NCBI GenBank assembly: GCA_026874595.1
Contig: CM049312.1
Coordinates: forward strand, 67,798,929-67,862,928
Reading direction: 5' to 3'
From: Sipunculus nudus
Lineage: Eukaryota > Annelida > Sipuncula > Golfingiida > Sipunculidae
Length of the DNA: 64,000 bases
The notes beneath the pieces are model-generated. The model was not told the origin of the DNA, did not search any database, and saw nothing but the letters and a program-made list of their open reading frames with translations. Of the stretch, positions 48,643-59,630 are shown piece by piece. Made by a program: the position numbers and the translations under genes. Every line of letters starts with the position of its first letter. Positions within the stretch are counted from its first letter, which is position 1.

Positions 48643-49933
48643 AACTAGGGACCCGGGGGTCTCGAGGCTTAGCTGTATTTGTCTATAAGGATATTTTAAA
48701 AGAAATTTTCAGAATGATGGTCATACGACCTTAACCAATGACCTTGTGACAAAAAAAATCGGAGAACTTATTATTCTTGATATGTTTCTTATGTGGTGGG
48801 TCATTAATAAATCAAGTTTGAAGCCAATCTGTCTAGCAAAAGAAGAAGAAAATTATCATCCATAAACTAATTTGTGAATTGATGGGCCCTGTAACCTTGA
48901 CCTTTGACCCTATGATCCCAAATTGAAAAGAATCTTCCTGCATTGGCAGGTGAGTAATATCTTGAAGATGGAAGGTTTGTGATAAAAAGTTTGGCTTGAA
49001 ATGCATACACATTCCTTTTAAAGAAATGGGTCCCTTGACCTTCGACCTTATGACCCCAAAATTCATTTATGCTCTCCCAATACTGGCAAGTCATCTAAAT
49101 GTGCAAGATGGAAGGTTTGTGATGAAAAGTTTTGCTTGAAATGCATACACATTCCTTTTAAAGAAATGGGTCCCTTGACCTTTGACCTTGTGACCCCAAA
49201 TTCATTTATGCTCTCTCCATACTGGCAAGTCAGATAAATGTGCAAGATGGAAAGTTTGGGATGAAAAGCTTGGCTTAAAATGCAGTCATTATTTTTTAAA
49301 TAAGTGAGTCTTTTGACCTTGACCTTGGACCTCGTGACCCTAAAATCATACAGGTTATTTCTTTAGTGGTGGGCCATGTGTAAGTCATGTTTGAAATCCG
49401 TATGTCAATCCAACCTAGAGTTATCATCTGGGAACAAATTTGTGTGGATGGGCGGATGGACAGACAGACAGACGAACAGACAGACAGGGTGATTACTATA
49501 GGGCATCCACTTGTGATTAATAAACACACCAGGTTTTTTGGCCACTAGTTGGAATCACAGCTGAGAAACTGACATGATTGTTGTCATTTTATAGTAAAAA
49601 CAAAAAATACAGGTGGCCCCACCACTTTTCGGGAACTGACAAAACTAGCCATGGTCAATATTCAAGGTAAGTTTCATGACAACCCATGCATTAATTATCC
49701 AGATATAGGAGGTTTTGTATCAAAAGTTTGATTATTCTGGGAGTTACTTGCAAGCCCCCTAGCTCGGAGGATATAGGTCGCACTGATCTAATTTTAAGTG
49801 TCCAGGAAGACCCCCTGGATGTTCACATAGAAGTTTCTAGGATTAGCAGTTACAATTTGTGCCCTGCTAACGGACGGACGATGGACAAAGCGCCATTCCT
49901 TTACCTCAGTTGACTTACAGTCAGCTGAGCTAA
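48643..49933 (+). mobile_element. Helitron-like family B element, short copy
   Basis: The 5' end AACTAGGGACCCGGGGGTC is followed by a GCTTAGCTG box. The core (48720-49440) has three or four units with TTGACCTTTGACC, GATGGAAGGTTTGTGATGAA and GAAATGCATACACATTCC. A 3' module with ACAGGTGGCCCCACCAC leads to the hairpin CAGTTGACTTACAGTCAGCT and the end GAGCTAA. No ORF of note. Confidence 0.68.
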
Positions 49934-50463
<530 letters not shown>

Positions 50464-50691
50464 TTATTCTTTCTTAAAGTCTTGATATGCGGACCCTTTT
50501 GGCCCATTTATGAATTTTGAAAGGTAGACTGCATGCACAGCGCCCAGAGTTAAGTCTAGTAGCACTGCATATAAACCTGTTTTCCAATAATACTGACCAG
50601 CTAATTTCGCTGGAGCCCTCCCTTTTCCGTGACCGCAATTTTTTAATGGTTTAAGCCCAAAATTTAACCACTCAACCCCCCTTCCAGACAT
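50464..50691 (-). CDS. Small single-pass membrane protein candidate, 75 residues
   Basis: A closed frame from ATG (50691) to TAA reads MSGRGVEWLNFGLKPLKN, then GKGRAPAKLAGQYYWKTG, then a hydrophobic stretch YAVLLDLTLGAVHAVYL (about residues 41-57) and the polar end INGPKGSAYQDFKKE. The layout of a short basic N-terminus, one membrane span and a short tail recalls accessory subunits of mitochondrial complexes, but I cannot match it to one. The stop codon overlaps an AATAAA. No intron is seen, so it may be a single-exon gene, a retrocopy or chance. Confidence 0.35.
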   Translation of the reverse strand: MSGRGVEWLNFGLKPLKNCGHGKGRAPAKLAGQYYWKTGLYAVLLDLTLGAVHAVYLSKFINGPKGSAYQDFKKE

Positions 50692-51624
50692 GGGGACCTT
50701 TTTTTAAGTTTTTTTTATGTGTCCCCCTGGGTTTGACGCCAATTTCCCTAACTCCGCCCCTGTTTCGTGGTTTTACCTGTTTTCTTTGAAATTCTCGCTT
50801 CGAATAAGAGGTCAAAATTTAAACCTGTGCAGCATCCTGTTGGGACGAAAAATTAGTGAAATAAATTAAACAAACATACCTGTCCGGAAGCTGTACTGAA
50901 ATCCTCCCACTGTGAAGTCAATCAGTGCTTATATACCCGTCTGTACATTAGACTGACCCAGATTCATGATATTGCCTGTTAAATATTGAAATACTCGATC
51001 CTGTACAGGGCTCAAAATATTGTCCATTCAGAAGTCAGAAAAAATGTAATAAGCATCCATAAATCTGAATATTTTATCATAATATACTGGCATAAGACTT
51101 TGTAAAATAACAAATGATATAGTGAAAGGTAAGTGACAGGCTTACAGTACAGTCGAGATAAGGGGGTTACAGCTTACAAGACAAAATGCTGTTTCTGTTG
51201 CATCTGGGACCTTAGCCCTCAGGCTGATGACTGGCTGTCACACAGGATTGACAGTTTCGGCCGAAGGTCAGGGCTCGCTCTGTACAGAGAGTGGTACATA
51301 ACGCGATAAAACCGTGGGAATCCAAATAAGTCGACTAGCCTAATGTATCCCAACCTCACTCGAACACACACACACACACACACACACATATGTGAATATA
51401 TATATGCATATATATACACAAAAATTTACGATTCTTACTCTCATAACAGTTACTTTGACGGTGCAACCGACATAGGATAACATGATTGACACATCCTGTA
51501 TAAATACATTCAAAAGAATTGTCTTGCTGTTGTCAGTATATGATCCAGAAAACTAATGGTAGTAATGAAACATACTTTGCAAAAAGTATGAAGTAACATG
51601 TATATACAGTATATATATGTATAT

Positions 51625-51628
<4 letters not shown>
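50692..51628. other. Intergenic, no gene seen
   Basis: Mixed sequence with a (CA)n run at 51365-51387 and no supported exon. Confidence 0.5.

Positions 51629-51687
<59 letters not shown>
51629..51687. repeat. (TA)n microsatellite
   Basis: About 29 TA dinucleotides, followed by a GC-rich palindromic stretch GGGGGAACCCCCCGTCCCC at about 51730. Peptides of alternating Tyr and Ile across it are artefacts. Confidence 0.97.
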
Positions 51688-51693
<6 letters not shown>

Positions 51694-52025
51694 GTCACGG
51701 TAGTGCTTTAAGGGGCTTCGCCGGGGGAGGGGGAACCCCCCGTCCCCACCCCCCTCTTGCATACCCATACTCGCCTTCCTCTCGGAATGTCACTTTAGTC
51801 TAATTATATGATTAAACTTTCTCAAACATAATTATGAAATTCATGTCACTGGTATCCGCAGATATGGGACTTATTTCTATACATTTCATTAGGTTTGATC
51901 CTGGAAGTATGATATCATATTTATTCATCTTAAGCAACTGATATTTCTAATTGGAATTAAAACAGTACTTACCGGAGGTAAACGTGTTAGCAGCTCACTG
52001 ACAAATGAAAACCAACGTATATCTA

Positions 52026-52028
<3 letters not shown>

Positions 52029-52065
<37 letters not shown>
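52029..52065. repeat. (TA)n microsatellite
   Basis: About 18 TA dinucleotides. Confidence 0.95.
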
Positions 52066-52068
<3 letters not shown>

Positions 52069-52189
52069 AAATATATATATATATATCGGGGATCTAAAGG
52101 GTCTTCCCCATTTAGCTGCAATATACCTCATGTCATCTACTTATATTCCCAAAATTCGTGATTCGTTTTCTTTTTTTTCAGTTTTTTTT

Positions 52190-52300
52190 TTCGACCGTGA
52201 ACAATCTCAGGGCTTTCCTGCTGATACCGGTACTCGAACTCACGACCTGTGCTCGCTGAGTCCTGTATGATGTTGATATCGCGGACCCGATAAAATGCAA
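52190..52300 (-). mobile_element. tRNA-like SINE head, minus strand
   Basis: The minus strand has a pol III B-box-like GAGTTCGAGTACC at about 52228-52240, and about 50 bases upstream a degenerate A-box region behind GGGTCCGCG. It then continues into a T/A-rich tail. The anticodon region and acceptor stem do not fold like a functional tRNA, so I read it as a SINE or a tRNA relic. Confidence 0.45.
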
Positions 52301-54150
52301 AATTTAACATAAGACTTCAACATTTCAGTTATTTTGCCCCGGGCATTACATTTGGTATTTAACAAGTTATAGGTCCAAAACGTTGCTGCGCCTTTGACAT
52401 AGTATATGTTTAAAACGATTGAAATTTTATATTCTATGTTTGAAGAAATATAAATATTAAATATTGAACCCCTCAACAGTTTGACTACATTATGCAAAGA
52501 CCTAAAAGTTTCTGAGGAATCCTCATATTTTTGGTTGAAAATTGCCTCAAAATGTCCTTTTTGTGATTGTATAATCAAGAATTTTCCTTTATGGGAAGGG
52601 GACATGCACCCGCTCTCATACCCTCCCCGTGTGCCTGTGATTAACATGGTCCATACTTCAAATATATATATAACTTAGTTTTCATAATACCCATCACACG
52701 TCAAACCAATAAAAGTGTACCTAACCTGCTCCCCCCCCCCCGTAAATTTTTATTATATGAAATACTGCAACACACTCAGCTTTAAAAAAAAAAACAAATA
52801 AAAAAAAAACATATTTATAGTGTTGTATGGTCAATATTTAAATCCTATAACGTCCTCATAATACTTCGATTCCTGTCAATTGCTCATAAAAGCAGTGATT
52901 TTATCTGTCTATTTAAGGTCATTACTGATGATAGACCCTGGCCATATATTTGAATTTATCTACAATCTATAACTGTCTATCTTCTATAAATACACGATAA
53001 ATGCATTAAAATGCAGCTGCTTCCAATTTCGAAAATAATACTTATATATTATATATCATAAACAGTTTATTAACACTGGAGATAAATACACACCCCAGGG
53101 GGTACAAGCGGTGATAGTGAGCGCATCGGAGTCTGTACAGTCAAATATACACGTACATTTTTTTCATGATTATAGAAAATTATAATTCCTTCTTCACTAT
53201 AATCAAAAAGAAAGTTTCGGAATACAAAGGCACACTTGGAATTTTGCATGATTTTAAATGAAGAGCTGAAATCAACAAATAATGATTGCTATACGACATT
53301 TCTCTTTGCCGCAGGATGATTAATAAATCTAAATCATGATGGTTGAAGATTTCTGCAACGTTGATATTGTTTCTCAAGATAATGACCAAATACATACGGC
53401 TACAATATCCTTTTTATTCCTATAACAAGCAAGTTGGTCACATGCAATGATGTTTGACCTCAGCAAATCTATATACCCATAATAGAGAGTTAATATAGGG
53501 GTCAATTTTGAGTGCGCTTTAGTCATTATCTATATATATAGATATCGCACGACCTCTATATCCTTTTCAGAATTTCAGCAATTTATAGGGAATGCACTCC
53601 ATATAGCCTTGCAGCTTTTTAGCATGTATTTTATTTATTTATCTTTATAGCTCATGTAAAACTTCATTAGCTCATGTAAAACTTCAGTAACTGCAGTATT
53701 AAGAAAATCTTGTACTTAAGTAAATGCAGCAATTTTTTTAATTATATCAATTTTGAATCGGTTATCACCCGCAGCACAGAATTTGCAGTAACTGAAAATT
53801 CTATATGTTCCCTATAGGAATACATGAGCACGAACACATGAATGATTTCGTTGCGTGAATAGCCCTTATTTATCTATTATATTGATGGTTTACAGGGTTA
53901 TGGAATAACTATTTTAAGAGCAAAAAATGCTATTGGAAAGACCCTTGTTTGTACCATTCCAGTCCACCCGTTTGTTCCGAATTAAAGAAATATATAAAAA
54001 ATGAACTCGCGTGTGTATTTTTTTATTTCCGTTTTTAAAGAATACAAGCACAAACCAATTTACCTGAGCCTATTACAGGTGTTTCAGAAGAAAACAAGTG
54101 TATGTTATATCTATGGAACAAAGAGGTCTCGAATAAACAATTCAGCCTAT
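52300..54150. other. Intergenic, no gene seen
   Basis: AT-rich, with A, T and C homopolymers (C tract near 52730, A tracts near 52785-52810). Open frames at 52240-52647 and 53180-53395 have no recognisable features. A palindrome TATATATAGATATCG lies near 53530. Confidence 0.5.
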
Positions 54151-54154
54151 TGTA

Positions 54155-54180
54155 TAGGTGGCGCCACCAGCCGGTGCAGG
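54155..54180. repeat. GGTGGCGCCACCAGCCGG border block, left
   Basis: AGGTGGCGCCACCAGCCGG followed by TGCAGGAGTTACAG. An equivalent block with GATGCAGCAGCTACAG lies at 56811-56845, beyond the E-box array, so the array seems to be held between two copies of this word or to belong to one larger element. Confidence 0.6.
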
Positions 54181-54429
54181 AGTTACAGATTGGCAGGTTT
54201 TCTCTGGACAGAATAACACCGCATAATTTTCCTAAACAGAATATAATCACATGTATGTTTTACATGCGTATTATCTTTTACTGTTCGTACTTGTATGGAG
54301 GAAGGGGGGGGGGGGGTGTGGATGAAGGTTGCATAACATCCTATATAAATCGTGTGATTTGTAAACATAAGTGTTTTCTGTTCATCTTTCTATTTGGAGG
54401 GGTGTTTGCTGGTGGGTTTTCTTTAGGAC

Positions 54430-56765
54430 CATAACATCGGCCTTACCTGTACATTCACGTATATAGTTTATAAATCACGTGCGTTTTCTGTTTACATTGT
54501 TAATCTATATTTTGGAGGAGTTTGCTGGTGGTTTTTTTTTTCGACCAGATAGCATCAGCCATACCTGTACATGCACGTATATAGTTTATAAATCAGGTGT
54601 GTTTTCTGTTTAAATTGTTCATCTATGCTTGCAGAGGGGCTACTGGTTGGTTTCCTTCAGGGCCATAAAATCGGTTTATAAATAACGTGTGTTTTCTGTT
54701 CAAATTGTTCATCAATATTTGGAGAGGGGCTGCTGGTTGGTTTCCTTCAGGGCCATAACATCGGTTTATAAATGACTGGTGTTTTCTGTTTAAATTGTTC
54801 ATTTATGTTTGCAGGGGGTTGCTGGCGAGTTTTCTTTTCGACCATATATAGCATCAACCATATCGTACATACACGTATTTAGTTTATAAATCACGTGTGT
54901 TTTCTGTTTAAATTGTTCATCAGTATTTGGAGAGGGGTTGCTGGTTGGTTTCCTTCAGGGCCATAACATATGTTTATAAATCACGTGTGTTTTCTTTTTA
55001 AATTGTTCATCAGTATTTGGAGAGGGGTTGCTGGTTGGTTTCCTTCAGGGCCATAACATATGTTTATAAATCACGTGTGTTTTCTGTTTAAATTGTTTAT
55101 CAGTATTTGGAGAGGGGTTGCTGGTTGGTTTCCTTCAGGGCCATAACATCGGTTTATTAATCACGTGTGTTTTCTATTCAAATTGTCCATCAATATTTGG
55201 AGAGGGGTTGCTGGTTGGTTTCCTTCAGGGCCATAACATATGTTTATAAATAACGTGTGTATTCTGTTTAAATTGTTCATTTATGTTTTCAGGGGGTTGC
55301 TGGCGGGTTCTCATTCCGACCATATATATAGCATCGGCCATACCTGTACATACACGTATATAGTTTATAAATCACGTGCGTTTTCTGTTTAAATTGTTCA
55401 TTTATGTTTGGAGAAAGGTAACTGGAGGGTTTTCTTTTCGACCATATAGCATCGACCATACCTGTACATACACGTATAAAGTTTATAAATCACGTGTGTG
55501 TTCTGTTTACATTGTTCATCTCCATTTTGGAGAAGGGTTGCTGGTGGGTTTCCTTCAGAGCCATAACATCGGTTTATAAGGCCAAACTAAAAAAAAGGCA
55601 TGGTTCTCAGGCACTTCTTTTCCGAAATCAATGAGGGCGGGCAGTTTTTTTTGTTTTTAATTTTTTTGTATGTTTCGATAAAAAATGTCAAATGATAAGA
55701 GATAAGCATGATAATAACAGATTTATTTTGCTAAACAAGTAAAAGCAAAAGAAATTTTATGATTTTAACTCCTTGAAAGAAATGTCCGAGCAGCTGCAGC
55801 TCAAAATTGGTAAGTTTCTAATGAAAATCAAAATAAAAATTGTTGATGCGGGGGTTTAAAATTGATGCGGGCGGTGTCTGAGAACCATACCTTTTATTAT
55901 TTTGGCCTAAATCACGTATATTTTCTGTTTAAATTGTTCATTTATGTTTGCAAGGGGTTGCTGGCGGGTTTTCTTTAGGACCATAACATCGGCCATACCT
56001 ATATACATACACGTAAATAGTTTAAAAATCGCGTATGTTTTCTGTTTAAATTGTTCATTTATGTTTGGAGAAAGGTTACTGGAGGGTTTTTTTTCGACCA
56101 TATAGCATCGGCCGTATACCTGTACACACACGTATATAGTGTATAAATCATGTGTGTTTGTTTAAATTGTTCATCAATATATGGAGAGGGGTTGCTTGTG
56201 GGTTTTCTTTTCGACCATATAGCATCGACCATACCTGTACATACACGTATAAAGTTTATAAATCACGTGTGTGTTCTGTTTACACTGTTCATCTATATTT
56301 TGGAGAAGGTTGCTGTCGGGTTTTCTTTAGGACAATAACATCGGCCATACCTATATACATACACGTATATAGTGTATAAATCATGTATGTGTGTTTGTTT
56401 AAATTGTTCATCAATGTATGGAGAGGGGTTGCTTGTGGGTTTTCTTTAGGACAATAACATCGGCCAAACCTATTAAATACACGTGTGTAGTTTATTAATC
56501 ACGTATGTTTTTGTTTAAATTGTTCATCTATGTTTGGAGGGGGTTGCTGGCGGGTTTTCTTTCTAACGATATAGCATCGGTCATACCAGTCCATGTACAC
56601 GAATATATAGTTTATACATCATGTGTGTTACATGCGTGTTTTCTGTTTACATTTTTCATCTATATTTGGAGGGAGTTGCTGGAGGATTTGCTGTAGGACC
56701 ATAACATCGCCCATACACGTAATAAGTAAATAATCGCGTTTGATTCACGTGCGTTTTTCCTCTTC
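54430..56765 (+). repeat. Tandem array with 90-bp and longer units carrying CACGTG boxes
   Basis: About twenty units share GTTTATAAATCACGTGTG, TTTTCTGTTTAAATTGTTCA and GAGGGGTTGCTGG. Between 54888 and 55158 the period is exactly 90 bp (54888, 54978, 55068, 55158); elsewhere a longer unit of about 130-160 bp adds ACCATATAGCATCGGCCAT and CATACACGTATATAGT. The E-box CACGTG is intact in at least eight units. The array is bordered by GGTGGCGCCACCAGCCGG (54158 and 56813) on both sides, in the same orientation, and interrupted by the MITE at 55580-55907. Open frames in it are artefacts. Confidence 0.88.
55580..55907 (+). mobile_element. GGCC-ended MITE, copy 2, TAA duplication
   Basis: Terminal inverted repeats: GGCCAAACTAAAAAAAAGGC and, mirrored, AAAAGGTATGGTTCTCAGAC reading in from the right end. 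TAA flanks both ends (55577-55579 and 55908-55910). Because it landed in a tandem repeat, the uninterrupted neighbour GGTTTATAAATCACGTG shows the empty site and confirms a 3-bp TAA duplication, as for PIF/Harbinger-type elements. 328 bp, non-coding. Confidence 0.88.
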
Positions 56766-56849
56766 AAATTGTACATCTTCTTGGTGATGTCTCTAATAAA
56801 CAATTATTGTAGGTGGCGCCACCAGCCGGATGCAGCAGCTACAGCCAAA

Positions 56850-57779
56850 CAGGTTCTCTTTAGGACTATATCAGCTCTCATACGTATTCCTATACCTTGT
56901 ATACTCACGTGTGTTTTGCTTGCGTTTTTTTTTCTTTTTAAATGTTTGGATTTTGTTCCCGCCGAATGTGCGTCGGTATTTTTGGTATTGTCATGAAAGC
57001 CATAAAAATAAAATTTAAAATTTCGGGCATTAGTTACACCATAGTATCCTGTCTGGGTACACCACCTTAAAATAGGCTTCGTTCTTCTAAAACATACTGA
57101 CACTGCATGAAACAATTGGTGTATCAAATTGTGGGGGGGGGGGGGGGGGGGGAATGTACAGTATTTAAAAAGGGCATCACACAATCGTAAATTTTAATAC
57201 AAAGATCCAGATTACAAGTTTGTAAACATGTTCGATATTTTGGTTTATACAATTTGTGTCAGTTTTAAGGACAAAATATGGAGAATCCCGTATATTTGGC
57301 CGTGAAAAGATATATTTCAAGGTCCACATTTTTGTTTACATGTCCAAGATCGTGGAGGATTCAATTTGTTTGTCAAATTTAAGAAAAAAAAATACGCACA
57401 CTATACGTACTTCAAAAGCTACCAAGTACACCATAAACCTGCATTTCAACTGATTTGCAATTGAAAATCAAGGTCGACGTCACTGGGTTTTCACACACAC
57501 CAGACAACTTACGATTCAAACTCTTGGATATCGATTTTTAGAACAATACGTCCACCCACTTGAGAAAAATATTGCCCCCCCCCCCCCCGAAAAAAAACTT
57601 AATATATATTTATCATACATTATAAAAAATATTCCAGGGCATCTCACAGTGACAGTCATGGTCAAGGTCACTCACCTAGTAAAGGCTGTGATACAATTTT
57701 ATGTAGGCTTAGTTCTCTGGCTCCCTTTTATCTATACACGTAAATCTATTTTGATTAATACTCTCAGGGATCCTCTGCG
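56850..57779. other. Intergenic, with long G and C homopolymers
   Basis: A G run at about 57133-57151 and a C run at about 57576-57589. The open frames at 56804-57184 and 57256-57453 have no recognised features. No gene supported. Confidence 0.5.
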
Positions 57780-57974
57780 CAGGGGCGGATCCAGGATTTA
57801 GGAAAAGGGGGGGTCCAACCCAAGAGGACAAATGAAAACCCTAAAAAAAAGGTCCTAAGGTCTGAAAAAGGGGGGTCCAGGCGGCAAAATTTTGCGTGAA
57901 GACCTTAAAAAAACGTTACTGATGAAAAAGAGGGGGTCCGGACCCCCTGGACCCCCCCTCTGGATCCGCTTCTG
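57780..57974. mobile_element. Short MITE, ends CAGGGGCGGATCCA, 5-bp duplication CTGCG
   Basis: CAGGGGCGGATCCAG at the left pairs with CTGGATCCGCTTCTG at the right. CTGCG abuts both ends (57775-57779 and 57975-57979). The inside has repeated GGGGGGTCC words. 195 bp, no ORF. Confidence 0.82.
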
Positions 57975-58062
57975 CTGCGTATAGCACAACTGTGCTTAAA
58001 CCTAAGTATCCACAGCTGCCAGTCAGCCAATACAATACTACTACTCAAATCAATATCATTAA

Positions 58063-58250
58063 ATGTTATTATTTATTAACTTATCTGGCGGAAAGCTAAA
58101 ATACCATTTAAGACCACAGAAAGGATTTAAAACTCCTGGTTATAATCATGTCATTCATATGATCCCTGTCTGCAAACAACTGGAGAAGATGGAGGGATTC
58201 AAGTATTCAGTAGATGAAAGTGACAGGAAGGACACGCTAATGTGGACCAT
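58063..58250 (+). CDS. Candidate internal exon of an unrecognised gene
   Basis: An open stretch ends at GGACCAT followed by a strong GTAAGT donor at 58251. It reads KTPGYNHVIHMIPVCKQLEK, MEGFKYSVDESDRKDTLMW. The composition looks like real protein, unlike the surrounding frames, and the possible acceptor is the CACAG near 58123. No partner exon was found nearby, and no family comes to mind. Confidence 0.3.
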
Positions 58251-58622
58251 GTAAGTCCCCTCTCTCCAACAACTGGGACTGATACATTGTATAATTCTTA
58301 ATATAAAGAGAAACACCGGATCTTGTGTATAATAATTTATTGCTGCACAAATCTGATGTGAATACACATACAAACAGTTTAGTCCTAAAATGTTATTAAA
58401 TTTTATCAACTTTTATGTTTTTGTATACATGTATGAATTGACGTGACAATTTCAAATCTTTGAACTTTATGCATGTGGCCAAATGGATAGAACATATGCT
58501 TCCTGGAGATTTACATAAATATAAATTGGTTTATATAAAAATATAAAACATGACAGTTAAGCCAAATTATAACTGTATTAACAAATATAAATGAAAACTG
58601 TTGCACAGCCACAGATTAACAC

Positions 58623-59006
58623 TAGTCTCTCCAACAGACACCAGGTGCCGCTACCCGCTCTTGCACCAGTATGTCTGTTATTGGACGCCATTTTTTTCAA
58701 GAATCTTGAAAAAACAGAAGTGCCGTTGGGCATGCGCAAGGAAACCCCCCTAGCATCTGGAAGTGAACCCATAATGGATGTCGCCCTTGCACAGACCCGG
58801 CAGACCCCAGTAAAGCCAAGTAAACAATATTGTTTGGTTGTGTGGCAAAAATAATCCACTTTTGCTTGTCTGTTGTAAGGGTGGTATAGTAGGGGGATTC
58901 CTTGCGCATGCCAAACAACACTTCCGTTCCTAAGAAAAATGGCGTCCAATAACAGACGTACTGGTGCAAGAGCGGTAGCGGCACCTGGCGTCTGTTGGAG
59001 AGACTA
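58623..59006. mobile_element. Foldback element with perfect 10-bp target duplication
   Basis: TAGTCTCTCCAACAGAC opens the left arm and its mirror GTCTGTTGGAGAGACTA closes the right. The arms are about 120 bp with few differences (58623-58750 and 58885-59006). AGATTAACAC abuts both ends (58613-58622 and 59007-59016). Long terminal inverted repeats plus a 10-bp duplication fit Mutator-like elements (8-11 bp, commonly 9-10). Each arm holds ATTGG, CGCCATTTT, GGAAGTG-type and GCATGCGCA words. The similar frames on opposite strands (58578-59056) are produced by the arms. Confidence 0.9.
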
Positions 59007-59289
59007 AGATTAACACGAGCTTGATGGAAAAAAGCAGCAATGGCAACATCCTTCAAAATAAAATATCACAAGACCTTGGAATTTCATCCTTTTGAATGGA
59101 TTGTGATATGTCACACAGGTTGCACCATAAGTCATGCATAGTTTTATTTTGACTTTTAATGTATGAAATATGATTTTCATACAAAAAGATGTAATGATGG
59201 ATGCCTTAAAAAATAGTTGGTTACAAGCTAGCTTGTGAGCAAATGCCAAATTGAATGACAATAAATCAAACCTGTGATTATAGGTGTCA

Positions 59290-59630
59290 CTTATTGTCAA
59301 GGATATAAGAAAGTTTTACAAGATGGATGGACATGCAAAAATTCAGGAAAAATAATAAACCACTCCTAAGATATCCATGATTTTCACCATAAGCAAATGC
59401 AAGGATGGACAGTATACTAAAACAATTGCAGATGGTGCCACCTTTCTGGAGTTAGGGTATAGATCTAGAACTATGGACATGCAGCCTAATACATTGAATC
59501 ACTCCTGAGATATGTGCTATTATCACTGAAAAAAGATACATACACGGATACAGCCTTAAAAGATTGTAGGTGGTGTTACCATCCTTTGTTAGGCACGGGA
59601 TCATGAGACAAAATACCATATGCATGCATC
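59290..59630 (-). repeat. Degenerate family-A monomers
   Basis: GATGGTGCCACC (59432) and GTAGGTGGTGTTACC (59565) boxes with ATGGACATGCA and CACTCCTGAGATAT blocks. Reverse-oriented relative to the elements at 19.5 and 32.9 kb. Confidence 0.6.

Noticed and set aside
58578-59056. Two antiparallel protein-coding genes
   Set aside because: Both are readings of the inverted arms of one foldback element.
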